In this document: positions 8,740-17,442 of the stretch, one piece after another
Position numbering within the stretch: the first letter of the stretch is position 1
How the letters are laid out: every line of letters starts with the position of its first letter
NCBI RefSeq assembly: GCF_023634655.1
Contig: NZ_JAMKMS010000011.1
Coordinates: 62,001-126,000, forward strand
Direction: 5' to 3'
Length of the DNA: 64,000 nt
Source: Vibrio methylphosphonaticus
Lineage (GTDB): Bacteria > Pseudomonadota > Gammaproteobacteria > Enterobacterales > Vibrionaceae
Translations under genes and position numbers: made by a program
Notes under the pieces: generated by a model
What the model was told of the DNA's origin: nothing
Database searches by the model: none
The model's input: only the letters and a program-made list of their open reading frames with translations

Positions 8740-9843
8740 TTATGTGATCATCTGCCAGTGGTTATCCCATTGTATCGGTGAGGGCATCATTTTCACGGTC
8801 AAATCTGAGGATATTTTCACCACTTTCCCCGCACCTGAACTAATAAAAAATTGATCGTCTTTAACCACAACTCCTGACGCATCTGGTAGCACATTGATTT
8901 GTAATAAGTTCCGTGTCTCTTTATCCCAAATCCCATAGCAATTGCCTCTCGGGGAAGTGGCGACAATATGCTGTTTAGTGGCGGCAATGCTGGCGACATA
9001 GTGATTAAATCGAGCCCAGTCCTCGGGATCTCCACCTAATTCTTGCATTGGTTGCCCTCGCTTGTGCAGTGCCACAAGCGGGACATATGAATCGGCTTCG
9101 CCGCGATATTGCTGCCCTGTCAGCACTACTTCATCACCATCGTGGGCTAGATGACGAATACTTTTTCGATGATCCGCTAGAGTCACCTGCTCTAACAACT
9201 CACCGCTCGCACTTAGGTACGCCAAGCTCGGCTTCATCGTGGTTAAGTTTAGCGGCGTACGTCCATCCGTATGCACCCCGCCTACCCCAACAACTAAAGT
9301 GCCATTCTCCATCACAATGATTTCATGTGGCCCCAAGCCAAATCCTGTGAATTCCTCGACTTTTTTATAACCTTGCTGCGTATCATATACGCCAATAATA
9401 CCGCGGCTAGATGAACGTTCTCCTTCTGTTGCATACAGCCAGCGACCATCAGAGGAAAACACACCATGACCATAATAATGGCGTTGTTTGGATGCTAAGA
9501 GCAGAGACTCCATTCGGCCTGTTTGGACGTTAAATATCATCGCGTAAGTGCCTGGTCTTCGACCAAACATGACAGCCAGCGGTTGATGAGGATGAATAGC
9601 CACACCGTGTCCTCGACCCGGCAGTGGTAATTGATGTACAGGATCGCTGCCATTTGCCGCAATGACGACATCAAATTCCCCATTTTGACGAATTGAACCA
9701 CCAATCAACCGAGGAGCAGGGCCTTTCTTTACACCTAGAGGGCTTGCTGTACTGCAACCTACTAACCAGGTAGGGGCAATGACACCCATCGCACCTACCC
9801 GCATTAGGTTTCTCTTGGTAATATCAATCGCCATCAGTTGCAT
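8740..9843 (-). CDS. DUF1513 beta-propeller protein of the iron locus
   Basis: A 367-residue exported protein. The N-terminus (KRNLMRVGAMGVIAPTWLVGCS) combines a membrane-targeting stretch with a cysteine that could be lipidated. The body shows propeller-like repeats such as GHGVFSSDGRWLYATE and GLGPHEIIVMENGTLVVGVGG. The family is DUF1513, usually found beside imelysin and di-haem oxidoreductase genes. Its start overlaps the stop of the upstream imelysin gene by 20 bp, implying translational coupling. It is the last gene of the irpA operon. The molecular role is unknown; a part in periplasmic iron handling is inferred from context. Confidence 0.85.
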   Translation of the reverse strand: MQLMAIDITKRNLMRVGAMGVIAPTWLVGCSTASPLGVKKGPAPRLIGGSIRQNGEFDVVIAANGSDPVHQLPLPGRGHGVAIHPHQPLAVMFGRRPGTYAMIFNVQTGRMESLLLASKQRHYYGHGVFSSDGRWLYATEGERSSSRGIIGVYDTQQGYKKVEEFTGFGLGPHEIIVMENGTLVVGVGGVHTDGRTPLNLTTMKPSLAYLSASGELLEQVTLADHRKSIRHLAHDGDEVVLTGQQYRGEADSYVPLVALHKRGQPMQELGGDPEDWARFNHYVASIAATKQHIVATSPRGNCYGIWDKETRNLLQINVLPDASGVVVKDDQFFISSGAGKVVKISSDLTVKMMPSPIQWDNHWQMIT

Positions 9844-10891
9844 TGAACCCTATTACTACACCCAACTTGATCGCCGCCTCTTCACTCATTAAATATCTAA
9901 GCTGCTCAAGTTTGTTATATTGGCTAAGCACCATACGGTAACCCTCTTTGCTTTGCAGTAACTCAAAAAGGCTCCTGGACTCAGGCCAAGTCTCCAAGAT
10001 GAACCTAAACTGACGTTCAATACTCATTGCCAACTCTGGTGAGCCAGATTCACGGAGTATCGCATCAAGTCCTTGCCCATTTGCCAAATACAGCGCCTGC
10101 AATGCTTCTACATTGGATCGGAGATGCAGCATTGATGTTTGAGAGCGCCAAGATTCAGAAAAATACGGCTTCGCTGCGCCTATTTTAGCTAAAGGGCGTG
10201 ACAACTTTTTCATGCTGTAATCCAACTGATTGGTCAGCAAGGCTAAATATTCAGCTGTCCACGCTTTGTCATCCAGTGCGCGCCAAGGGTTGGCTGACCA
10301 TGCCTGCACGATCGTGTCCGAACGTTCCGTTAGAGCCCCTGTTACGGCGATAAGTAAAGAGCAGCTCGATGAAGGGTTAGTGTCCAAGTTAGAATTCGGA
10401 TCAAATAATAGCCACTCTACGGCGCCTAATCCCTGTACCGTGACACTCTCATCTTTAATTGCTGCAACAGACCATTGGTCACGTTGACTTGCGGCCGTCA
10501 TTTTTCGTCCAGTGGTGTTTTTTTTGTCTGGCCAAAACTGAATATTCCAGTTTTGTTCTAACGCTTGAGTCGGCCCTCTTTCTTGCCCCTGCAACCACAT
10601 CCACTGCGCCATCCCTTGTTGCCAGGCATGTTCGACAGAAGCGATAGATTCGCCTTGTTGGCAGTATGCTTGAGATTGCTGATGTAAATGGCCCATAGCA
10701 AGGTTAAATTTAACCGCAGATTGGTGCTCACGTTCATAAACAGACTGACTGACGTGTTGCGTCTGTTCTGGTTGATAAGATTCAAGTTGAAACGAATCAT
10801 GCACGTGTTCATCGCTTGTCGCCGCACAACCCACTAACATGGCTGAAAACATGACGGGCAATAGGCCTATCATCGATAGATTGTGATTCAT
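9824..10891 (-). CDS. Imelysin-like lipoprotein (second imelysin of the locus)
   Basis: A 355-residue protein with a lipoprotein signal (MLVGC near residue 22). The core matches imelysin-type helical-bundle proteins, with VQGLGAVEWLLFDP in place of the family's GxHxxE signature. The His of that motif is Gly here, so a metal or catalytic site present in canonical members is probably altered. The gene begins 9 bp after the di-haem oxidoreductase stop and overlaps the DUF1513 start. The family is linked to bacterial iron uptake loci; the exact activity is unresolved. Confidence 0.85.
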   Translation of the reverse strand: MNHNLSMIGLLPVMFSAMLVGCAATSDEHVHDSFQLESYQPEQTQHVSQSVYEREHQSAVKFNLAMGHLHQQSQAYCQQGESIASVEHAWQQGMAQWMWLQGQERGPTQALEQNWNIQFWPDKKNTTGRKMTAASQRDQWSVAAIKDESVTVQGLGAVEWLLFDPNSNLDTNPSSSCSLLIAVTGALTERSDTIVQAWSANPWRALDDKAWTAEYLALLTNQLDYSMKKLSRPLAKIGAAKPYFSESWRSQTSMLHLRSNVEALQALYLANGQGLDAILRESGSPELAMSIERQFRFILETWPESRSLFELLQSKEGYRMVLSQYNKLEQLRYLMSEEAAIKLGVVIGFNATDGD

Positions 10892-10900
10892 CTCTCTTCC

Positions 10901-12364
10901 TTACAATGAGTTCAAAAATGCGAGTAGAGCTTTGCGCTCTTTGCTACTTAACGCCAATACATTTTGCTTTGTCGCTTCTGCTTCCCCGCCGTGCCACAGG
11001 ATGGCTTCTGTTAAGTTTCTCGCTCGCCCATCATGAAGAAAGTAAGTATGGCCGTTTACTTCTTGGGTGTACCCAATCCCCCACAGCGGCGGCGTTCGCC
11101 ACTCTTGACCTGTCGCAGCGTATTCTGGTCGATTATCCGCTAACCCTTCTCCCATATCATGCAGCAGCATATCGGTATAAGGATGGATCTTTTGTGCTGA
11201 CAAAGCAGGTAAATCCGCTCGGGTTTCGGTTTGAATATTGGTTCGATGACAACTCTCACAGCCAACTTTCGTAAAGAGCTTTTGTCCTTCGATAACTTGC
11301 GGGTCCTGAATATTCCTGCGACTTGGAACGGCCAAATGTTGACTATAAAACTCGACAAAGTTTAATATTTTGTCGCTTACCTCTGGAACGCCTCCACTTA
11401 CTCCTTCATGACACACATCTTGTTGTGGTGAACAATTTTCCGCAGGAAATAGCGTACTAGTTAGGCCAAGATCACCTTGAAATGCGGCGGCGTTTTGCTG
11501 CATTAAATTAGGCTGCCCAGCCTTCCAACCAAAACGGCCCAAAACCATTTCTTCTGTACGAGCATCAAGGACATAATTAGGTTTGCCTGAGATAAGCGAG
11601 TCTTCTTGAACCTGTTGTTCTGCGATGTCGAGAATTGTTGACTCTGGTATGGACTCCAATAGCCCAAGACCAATCATAGGAGGAGCAACTCGCGCAGACA
11701 TCATGACGTCTGGGTGCATATCTCCATAAGCCAGCTCAATAATCTTTAAGTTTGGCTTGCGTAAAAGTACCGTCGTCCCATCATTAAATCGAACCGGAAA
11801 CTCACTATATGTAATGCTTATTTGACCTTCCGGCGTCATATTAGGCAGAGCAAAATCTTGCAGCTGACCACCATATGTTGGCTCTGGAATTACCCCTGAA
11901 CGCTTAATTTGCTCTTTCTGTGCTTCTGTTTCAGCGGGTATACTTAATCTTACTAGCATGGAAACCGCATGCTGATCGTTTGCCTCAGGCGGATGCCCTC
12001 TTCCATCTTTTATATGACAGTTTTGACACCCGTTTGTATTAAATAGTGGACCAAGCCCATCTCTTGCGTCGGTTGATGCGGGAGCTTGAACCCAAGGGTT
12101 TCGGAAAAAACTGTTTCCCACGCTAAAATCCAAGCGCTTACTCATCGGTAAGTTGGCGGCAGGAAGAGAAAACGCGTTCGCGCCTTGCTTATTAACGGTC
12201 GTTTTACCGCCAGAATATTTACTAATTGGTCGTTCTGCACTATTTGGTTGTTCTGCAGTAACTGGTTGTTCTACACTAACTGGTTGTTCCGCATGAACCG
12301 GTTGTTCCGCATAAGTAAAAAAGGACATGACGACTAAGGCGGCGGGCAATACTATTTTTAACAT
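10901..12364 (-). CDS. Di-haem oxidoreductase (DUF1111 / thiol oxidoreductase-like)
   Basis: A 487-residue secreted cytochrome c-type protein. After the signal peptide (cleavage near FTYA) comes a short 6-residue repeat region (AEQPVx, five units). Two haem-binding CxxCH motifs are visible, in NGCQNCH (about residue 113) and VGCESCH (about 370). Other family blocks are GLGPLF, WKAGQPNLMQQNAAAF and TPPLWGIG near the C-terminus. Such proteins accompany imelysins in many Gram-negatives and may carry out periplasmic redox chemistry on iron. It lies 87 bp downstream of irpA and 9 bp upstream of the second imelysin. Confidence 0.9.
   Translation of the reverse strand: MLKIVLPAALVVMSFFTYAEQPVHAEQPVSVEQPVTAEQPNSAERPISKYSGGKTTVNKQGANAFSLPAANLPMSKRLDFSVGNSFFRNPWVQAPASTDARDGLGPLFNTNGCQNCHIKDGRGHPPEANDQHAVSMLVRLSIPAETEAQKEQIKRSGVIPEPTYGGQLQDFALPNMTPEGQISITYSEFPVRFNDGTTVLLRKPNLKIIELAYGDMHPDVMMSARVAPPMIGLGLLESIPESTILDIAEQQVQEDSLISGKPNYVLDARTEEMVLGRFGWKAGQPNLMQQNAAAFQGDLGLTSTLFPAENCSPQQDVCHEGVSGGVPEVSDKILNFVEFYSQHLAVPSRRNIQDPQVIEGQKLFTKVGCESCHRTNIQTETRADLPALSAQKIHPYTDMLLHDMGEGLADNRPEYAATGQEWRTPPLWGIGYTQEVNGHTYFLHDGRARNLTEAILWHGGEAEATKQNVLALSSKERKALLAFLNSL
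12228..12317 (-). repeat. Five 18-bp tandem units inside the di-haem oxidoreductase gene
   Basis: Units begin at 12228, 12246, 12264, 12282 and 12300 (consensus on plus strand GGTTGTTCTGCA plus six variable bases). Because 18 is a multiple of three they encode in-frame hexapeptides AEQPVH, AEQPVS, VEQPVT, AEQPNS, AERPIS between the signal peptide and the mature domain. Confidence 0.92.
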
Positions 12365-12388
12365 TCAACACTCACTCATATCTGATCA

Positions 12389-12416
12389 ACAAAGGGGGTT
12401 CATCCCCCCTTTTTAT
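12389..12416. terminator. G/C hairpin downstream of irpA
   Basis: AAAGGGGG and CCCCCCTTTTT form a strong stem with a short loop. The longer T-run is on the plus strand. On the minus strand it is followed only by TTTGTTG, so it may act as a partial attenuator or RNA-stabilising element between irpA and the downstream genes. Confidence 0.6.
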
Positions 12417-12451
12417 TATTATGTGTTTAGCACTAACGAGCGCTTAATTGA

Positions 12452-13711
12452 CTAAAAGTCATGGTCCGCTGTGTCAGGGTTTAGACTTGTGATTCCAATG
12501 ATTCCAGCCGCACGCTCAATAGAACCTGTCTGAGCAACTAACGAGACGATTGTATCGTTGACCAATTTGTTACCTTGAGGATTATTTGAAGCGATAAGTT
12601 GATCAAAATGTTGATTATCATTCTCTGCTGAAGAGACAAGTTGACCCACTTGAGCACGAGTCACGTCGAATTGTTTTTGAATCTCTTTCGACGCTGCCTT
12701 GTCTTTTTGTGCGACAAGATCGGCGATGCTTGGACCAACAACTAAAGCCCCGTTGGTACGTACATACGTTCCGGTATACACGTTGTAGATACCTTGCTCA
12801 TTATAGTAATGTGAGTTGTGAGTATTGTCTGAGAAGCAATCATGCTCATCTTCTGTCGAATTCGCTTCTAGTGCGACCTTCATACGCTCACCAGCCAATT
12901 CACCCAATGACAAAGAGCCCATACCAAACAACATTTTTCTCACACCATTAACTGGTTTATCAGCGAGTAGTGTTGAACGATAATTATTTTTTTCAGCATC
13001 AGACCATTGCTTTTCCATCCATGCCAAATCTTGAATCAACAACGTAGATACGGCCTGTAAATACTCTGCACGACGTTCACAATTACCATTGGTACAACCG
13101 TCGCCGACGACATAATCGGTATATGGACGCTCTCCAGCACCAGCATTGGTGCCGTTAAGATCTTGTCCCCACAACAGAAACTCAATAGCATGATAACCTG
13201 AAGCAACATTCGCTTCTGAGCCACCGACTTCATTTAAGTCAGCAATCAATGCTGGTGTTATCGTTTTAACATCAAGCGTCTTTGCGCCTATAGTTAGGCT
13301 CTCATTCGCAACAATATTGGCTTGAGCACCATCGTTACCTAATTCATATTGGTAGTCTGAGTTGACATAATCAATCAGACCTTCATCCAATGGCCAAGCA
13401 TTTAGTTGCCCTTCCCAGTCATCTACGACGGCATTGCCAAATCGGAACACTTCCGTTTGTTGGTAAGGTACGCGAGACGCTATCCAAGCTTGTTTTACGT
13501 CAGACAAACCCTTTTCTGAGGGATTGGCTAAAAAAGTGTTAATAGAGGTGTCTAAAGATTGGGCCGTAATAAGGGCATCAGAAAAAACGGCGTGAGCTAG
13601 ATCGGCGTAATGTTCGACGACTTGCTGTTCTGAAACTGCAGATAACGCAGTCGTTGAAGTCAGTACGAGAGAGGCAGCCACTGCACTCTTCACAAAAGTG
13701 GTTACATTCAT
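12452..13711 (-). CDS. irpA: IrpA, imelysin-family iron-regulated periplasmic protein
   Basis: The start is placed at 13711 (MNVTTFVKSA), with AAGGA 8 nt upstream and a signal peptide ending at ALSA. The longer frame to 13783 would bury these. The 419-residue product is a helical imelysin (M75-like) protein. The family GxHxxE motif is intact in SGYHAIEFLLWGQDLNG. A later GLGSL-type repeat half (MLFGMGSLSLGELAGERM) is also present. The order irpA, di-haem protein, second imelysin, DUF1513 matches the iron-regulated locus of Vibrio cholerae. A good Fur box sits 39 bp upstream of the ATG, so expression should rise in iron limitation. The protein is thought to take part in iron acquisition; its mechanism is unsettled. 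Confidence 0.92.
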   Translation of the reverse strand: MNVTTFVKSAVAASLVLTSTTALSAVSEQQVVEHYADLAHAVFSDALITAQSLDTSINTFLANPSEKGLSDVKQAWIASRVPYQQTEVFRFGNAVVDDWEGQLNAWPLDEGLIDYVNSDYQYELGNDGAQANIVANESLTIGAKTLDVKTITPALIADLNEVGGSEANVASGYHAIEFLLWGQDLNGTNAGAGERPYTDYVVGDGCTNGNCERRAEYLQAVSTLLIQDLAWMEKQWSDAEKNNYRSTLLADKPVNGVRKMLFGMGSLSLGELAGERMKVALEANSTEDEHDCFSDNTHNSHYYNEQGIYNVYTGTYVRTNGALVVGPSIADLVAQKDKAASKEIQKQFDVTRAQVGQLVSSAENDNQHFDQLIASNNPQGNKLVNDTIVSLVAQTGSIERAAGIIGITSLNPDTADHDF

Positions 13712-13749
13712 TGAAGCATCCTTGTTGAGCATAATTATTATTGTGTAGT

Positions 13750-13768
13750 GCGAATTGTTATCATTAAC
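13750..13768 (-). promoter_or_regulatory. Fur box upstream of irpA
   Basis: On the minus strand GTTAATGATAACAATTCGC matches the 19-bp Fur consensus at 14 positions by my count, including the AATGATAA core. It lies 39-57 bp upstream of the irpA ATG, where it would cover a promoter. Iron-dependent repression is inferred. Confidence 0.8.
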
Positions 13769-13820
13769 ACTATCAATGGGCAATAATACTTAGTTACAAT
13801 TTATTTTCAATGACTAATAC

Positions 13821-13849
13821 AAAAAAACCTCACTTTCGTGAGGTTTTTT
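13821..13849. terminator. Intrinsic terminator of ribA
   Basis: ACCTCAC/GTGAGGT stem with A-run before and T-run after on both strands. It follows ribA by about 20 bp on the minus strand and insulates irpA. Confidence 0.9.
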
Positions 13850-13869
13850 AACAAATCCAAACCGCATGG

Positions 13870-14466
13870 TTAGAACTTCAAATTATGCTTACCATGAGAG
13901 ACTTTAGCTTTTAGATAATTCTCGTTGCCGTCTTTTACGTGAGCATTGGTGTTCACTACTTCTTTAATAGTGATGCCGTGCTCTTGCAGTTCTCGAACTT
14001 TCTTTGGATTATTAGTGACCAATCTAATCGCATCCGTATTAAGCGCTTGTAACATTTGTGCTGCTTCAGAAAAGTCTCGTAAGTCATCACCAAACCCTAG
14101 GTGATTATTCGCTTCATAGGTGTTCATACCTTCAGATTGTAGCTTATAGGCATCAAGCTTATTATATAAACCAATACCTCGCCCTTCTTGGCGCAGATAA
14201 AGAATGATGCCGCCTTCAGCGCCCATTTTTTGTATGGTTTCTTCCAACTGCTCCCCACAATCACAACGAGATGAATGGAAGACATCGCCAGTTAAACATT
14301 CCGAGTGCATTCTCACCAAAGGGATATCTTGTTGCTGGTCAACACTCTTAAAGATCAGAGCAACGTGCTCTTTATCTGTACTAAGTCCACGAAAGGAAAG
14401 CATCTCAGCTTGGATGTCACTATTAAGTCCAACTTTTAATTCTATTCTGGCTCGTACTTCCGCCAT
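13870..14466 (-). CDS. ribA: GTP cyclohydrolase II
   Basis: A 198-residue cytoplasmic enzyme that opens GTP to 2,5-diamino-6-ribosylamino-4-pyrimidinone 5'-phosphate, the first step of riboflavin synthesis. The zinc-binding cysteines are in [17 protein letters not shown]. The catalytic Arg/Tyr region is in [18 protein letters not shown], and GTP-binding TNNPKKV is present. The start at 14466 (MAEVRARIE) has AGAGAAG upstream; the in-frame ATG at 14478 is less well placed. It is a stand-alone RibA, not fused to RibB. No FMN riboswitch is seen upstream. Confidence 0.95.
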   Translation of the reverse strand: MAEVRARIELKVGLNSDIQAEMLSFRGLSTDKEHVALIFKSVDQQQDIPLVRMHSECLTGDVFHSSRCDCGEQLEETIQKMGAEGGIILYLRQEGRGIGLYNKLDAYKLQSEGMNTYEANNHLGFGDDLRDFSEAAQMLQALNTDAIRLVTNNPKKVRELQEHGITIKEVVNTNAHVKDGNENYLKAKVSHGKHNLKF

Positions 14467-14587
14467 AACTTCTCTCACTTGATTTTTAAGGCCAATATCA
14501 ATGTCGTCTTAGCCAGTTCACACTGCACTCTACCCTTGACTATGGGGGTTGTTCACCGAGTTTTCAATGATAAGTTCACCACATAAG

Positions 14588-14604
14588 TTGTTATATTATA
14601 ACAA
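14588..14604. promoter_or_regulatory. 17-bp palindrome upstream of ribA
   Basis: TTGTTATATTATAACAA has perfect 8-bp arms around one central base. It lies 122 bp upstream of the ribA ATG, between ribA and the terminator of the preceding small ORF. It could be an operator or part of the ribA promoter region; the regulator is unknown. Confidence 0.4.
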
Positions 14605-14623
14605 TTCATATTATCAGGACACT

Positions 14624-14655
14624 AAAAAACCCTAAGTGCTGCCACTTAGGGTTAT
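14624..14655 (-). terminator. Intrinsic terminator downstream of small ORF
   Basis: On the minus strand ACCCTAAGTG and CACTTAGGGT form a stem followed by TTTTTTAGTG. It ends a transcript coming from the small ORF at 14773-14961, about 120 bp downstream of its stop. Confidence 0.8.
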
Positions 14656-14772
14656 AACATTGTCATCTATCGGCGAATCACGACGCTCTAATGAGCCGAG
14701 TTTTCGGCGCAGCTCACTGGCGTAAGTCGCGTTGCTGTCGCAGATACTTTTTTGAGGAGCCCCACACTAACT

Positions 14773-14961
14773 CTACGCCTGCTTTTGCTTCCAAACCGCA
14801 AGCTGAATCCAGACGTTTTCAAGCTCAGTTAACTCATCTTGAGTTAAGATAGAAAGGGTTTTAGAGCCATTGCTGGCTTTCGGTTCCTGATACGACTTAA
14901 GGTGAGCGTAAAAGTCCTTTTTTAACTGATTAATTGCTGCTTCCACTGCGTTATCCACCAT
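14773..14961 (-). CDS. Small hypothetical protein (62 aa)
   Basis: The predicted product is acidic-to-neutral and helical (KKDFYAHLKSYQ, LTQDELTELENVWIQLAVWKQKQA). No clear ribosome-binding site precedes the ATG. Support comes from plausible amino-acid composition, the terminator downstream on the same strand, and lack of a competing frame. I do not recognise a family. About 120 bp between the stop and the terminator are unexplained. Confidence 0.5.
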   Translation of the reverse strand: MVDNAVEAAINQLKKDFYAHLKSYQEPKASNGSKTLSILTQDELTELENVWIQLAVWKQKQA

Positions 14962-15172
14962 CGTAACTGGTTAATCTATAATCATTATATTGATAATAAC
15001 ATCATCGCGTTTTCATACACTTTACGTCGAACAAATTGGAATCATAATCACATTTTTGAGCGACATATATTCAATCTGTTTAATTAGAAGTAAGGGGATA
15101 TCAAATTTATTGCTGCACATTTTTTGCAAAGCTTTAGAATACATAAGATCGTTCACTTTACAGAGCCCAGCA

Positions 15173-15649
15173 ATGTTAAAAATAATCAGTAATCAAGACT
15201 TTGATACGTTTTCAAACAACGCAAAACAAGCGCCTCGTCAACGCAGCCACCACAATTTACACGAACAATTAGACGCGAACGTGCAGCGCTTGTTCATATC
15301 AACAGAACCTGATACCTACATGCGACCACACCGCCATAGTGAATCCCATAAATGGGAATTGTTCTTGGTACTAAAAGGGCAACTTGATCTATTGATTTTT
15401 AACGATGATGGGCAGTTAACACAGCGTCACAGTCTTTCTCCTGACACGAACCGAGCTATTGAGATTCCACCAGGTACATGGCACGGCTACGCTTGTATGA
15501 GCGAGGGTACAGTTGGATTAGAAATAAAAGAAGGTGCTTACCTTCCAACGCAGCCACAAGATTTTGCCTCTTGGTCACCAGCAGAAGGCGAAGACGGCGC
15601 CGATGCTTATCGCGATTGGATGAGAACGGCTCAACCCATTTCCGAGTAA
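15173..15649 (+). CDS. WbuC-family cupin-fold metalloprotein
   Basis: The start is set at 15173 (MLKIISNQDF); the in-frame extension to 14990 is not protein-like. The 158-residue product has a single cupin barrel with metal-binding histidines in MRPHRHSESHKWELF and a second motif EIPPGTWHGY. This fits the WbuC-type cupins found near polysaccharide or housekeeping genes. A sugar or small-molecule role is possible but unproven. The ribosome site is weak (GAGCCCAGCA). It stands alone, before dbpA, with a 16-bp duplication over its stop. Confidence 0.8.
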   Translation: MLKIISNQDFDTFSNNAKQAPRQRSHHNLHEQLDANVQRLFISTEPDTYMRPHRHSESHKWELFLVLKGQLDLLIFNDDGQLTQRHSLSPDTNRAIEIPPGTWHGYACMSEGTVGLEIKEGAYLPTQPQDFASWSPAEGEDGADAYRDWMRTAQPISE

Positions 15650-15679
15650 TGTCACGCTAAAACAATGTCACGCTAAAAC
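15648..15679. repeat. Two tandem 16-bp copies at the cupin gene stop
   Basis: AATGTCACGCTAAAAC at 15648-15663 is repeated exactly at 15664-15679, followed by a partial third copy (AACGTCA). The first copy starts inside the stop codon of the cupin gene. Confidence 0.9.
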
Positions 15680-15714
15680 AACGTCAGTCAATATAGACCA
15701 CTGTTGAATACCAT

Positions 15715-15745
15715 TACAGAGACTTGTTTCAAACGAGTCTCTGTA
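15715..15745. terminator. Hairpin downstream of the cupin gene
   Basis: Perfect 10-bp arms TACAGAGACT / AGTCTCTGTA enclose an 11-nt loop. There is no clear T-run afterwards, so it may be a weak terminator or an mRNA end structure. The rest of 15746-15930 shows nothing recognisable apart from the dbpA leader. Confidence 0.45.
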
Positions 15746-15943
15746 TGTTCCCATTATCGACCTTTCTACCGCATATCTACCATTGTATTTATTATCGGTG
15801 CTTTTACTGTCATTTCTCCCCCTAATATCGACGTTGGCTCGTACAAATTTCCCACTTCGACATGAACAAATTCACTTTCTTCTGGTATCCCACACAGATA
15901 TGTTGATAATACCCCCTTGCCCGATGACCACTAAGGATCGCTC

Positions 15944-17320
15944 TTGAACAGTTCCACTTTCTCTACCCTAAATCTATCCCCTTCTTTATTAAGCAACTTA
16001 GAAGGACTTGGCTTTACTAACATGACAGAAATTCAAGCACAGTCGCTGCCTTTGATTCTTGATGGTAAAGACGTTATCGGTCAGGGAAAAACCGGTTCAG
16101 GTAAAACGGCGGCATTTGGTCTAGGGTTGCTCTCTAACCTACGCGTTAAACGCTTTCGCGTTCAATCACTCGTGCTGTGCCCTACGAGAGAACTCGCAGA
16201 CCAAGTAGCAAAAGAAATTCGTAACCTTGCCCGCTCTATTCACAACATTAAGGTTCTGACTTTATGCGGTGGTACACCTATGGGTCCTCAGATCGGGTCA
16301 CTTGAGCACGGCGCACACATCCTAGTCGGTACACCAGGTCGTATTCTTGATCACTTAGAAAGAGGTCGCATAGACCTAAGTGAATTGAATACACTCGTAT
16401 TAGATGAAGCAGATAGAATGCTGGATATGGGCTTCCAAGACGCACTAGACGCGATCATTAGCGAAGTACCAAAAGAGCGCCAAACCTTGCTCTTTAGCGC
16501 GACGTTTCCAAAACAAATCGAGGCAATTGCTTCTCGTATCATGAATAAACCAGAAGTGGTTAAAGTTGAAAGCAAACATGACCACAGCAGCATTCAGCAG
16601 TTCTTCTACAAATTGGATTCACATGAAGACCGAGACAACGCACTAGAGAACTTACTACTGACTCACCAACCTGAGTCGGCCGTCGTATTCTGTAACACCA
16701 AAAAAGAAGTTCAAAACGTTGCTGATGAGCTTCATCACCGCGGCTTTAGCGTCATTGATCTTCATGGCGACTTAGAGCAAAAAGAACGCGACCGCGCATT
16801 GGTTCAGTTTGCGAACAAGAGTGTTACTGTCCTTGTAGCAACGGATGTTGCCGCTCGTGGACTCGATGTTGATAACCTAGATGCAGTGTTCAACTATGAG
16901 TTGTCACGCGATCCTGAAGTGCATGTTCACCGTATTGGTCGTACTGGCCGAGCTGGTAATAAAGGACTCGCGTTTAGCTTCTTTAGCAGCAATGAAATGC
17001 ATCGTGTGGCTTTAATCGACGAATATTTGGATATGCCAATTGAGCCGAGTCAATTACCCGCACCATCATCAAATCAACCTTATCAGGCAAAAATGGTGAC
17101 GATCCAAGTATCTGGTGGCAAAAAGCAGAAACTACGCCCAGGTGATATCCTTGGTGCGCTAACTGGCGACAAGACCATTCAAGGTAGTCAGATTGGTAAA
17201 ATCAACATGTTCCCTATGGCGTCATTTGTTGCCGTTGAGAAAAAGATTGCTAAGAAAGCACACGGAAAAATTGAAAACGGCAAAATGAAAGGCCGTAGTT
17301 TTAGAGCACGTATCCTGTAA
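15944..17320 (+). CDS. dbpA: ATP-dependent RNA helicase DbpA
   Basis: A 458-residue DEAD-box helicase that remodels 23S rRNA during late large-subunit assembly. Motifs are in order: Q motif (TEIQAQSLP), I (GKTGSGKT), Ia (PTRELA), Ib (TPGR), II (DEAD), III (SAT), V (ATDVAARGLD) and VI (HRIGRTGR). The C-terminal RNA-binding domain (about 375-458) that targets hairpin 92 of 23S rRNA is present, with GGKKQKLRPGDILGALTG. Length and sequence match E. coli DbpA. Translation appears to start at a TTG (15944) with AAGGAT 8 nt upstream; no ATG fits the conserved FSTLNL start. Confidence 0.95.
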   Translation: MNSSTFSTLNLSPSLLSNLEGLGFTNMTEIQAQSLPLILDGKDVIGQGKTGSGKTAAFGLGLLSNLRVKRFRVQSLVLCPTRELADQVAKEIRNLARSIHNIKVLTLCGGTPMGPQIGSLEHGAHILVGTPGRILDHLERGRIDLSELNTLVLDEADRMLDMGFQDALDAIISEVPKERQTLLFSATFPKQIEAIASRIMNKPEVVKVESKHDHSSIQQFFYKLDSHEDRDNALENLLLTHQPESAVVFCNTKKEVQNVADELHHRGFSVIDLHGDLEQKERDRALVQFANKSVTVLVATDVAARGLDVDNLDAVFNYELSRDPEVHVHRIGRTGRAGNKGLAFSFFSSNEMHRVALIDEYLDMPIEPSQLPAPSSNQPYQAKMVTIQVSGGKKQKLRPGDILGALTGDKTIQGSQIGKINMFPMASFVAVEKKIAKKAHGKIENGKMKGRSFRARIL

Positions 17321-17379
17321 CGTTGTTATCGCAGCTCAATAGCCGCGTCTCTTTTTCAGAAATACTAATACTATAGACA

Positions 17380-17409
17380 CAAAAAAGCCGAGCTATGCTC
17401 GGCTTTTTC
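17380..17409. terminator. Bidirectional terminator between dbpA and gyrA
   Basis: AAAAAAGCCGAGC/GCTCGGCTTTTT hairpin between convergent dbpA and gyrA. A-run and T-run allow action on both strands. Confidence 0.92.
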
Positions 17410-17442
17410 TTATCTTATTTCAGAACATCTTAGCTTAAAAGA

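Noticed and set aside
14624..14772. In-frame peptide-like stretch after the stop of the 62-residue ORF (about 43 codons, with ELRRKLGSLERRDSP)
   Set aside because: It looks protein-like but has no usable start codon and is separated from the ORF by two stop codons. It might be a relic, but I cannot support a gene. The A6G run upstream does not lead into this frame by a -1 shift.
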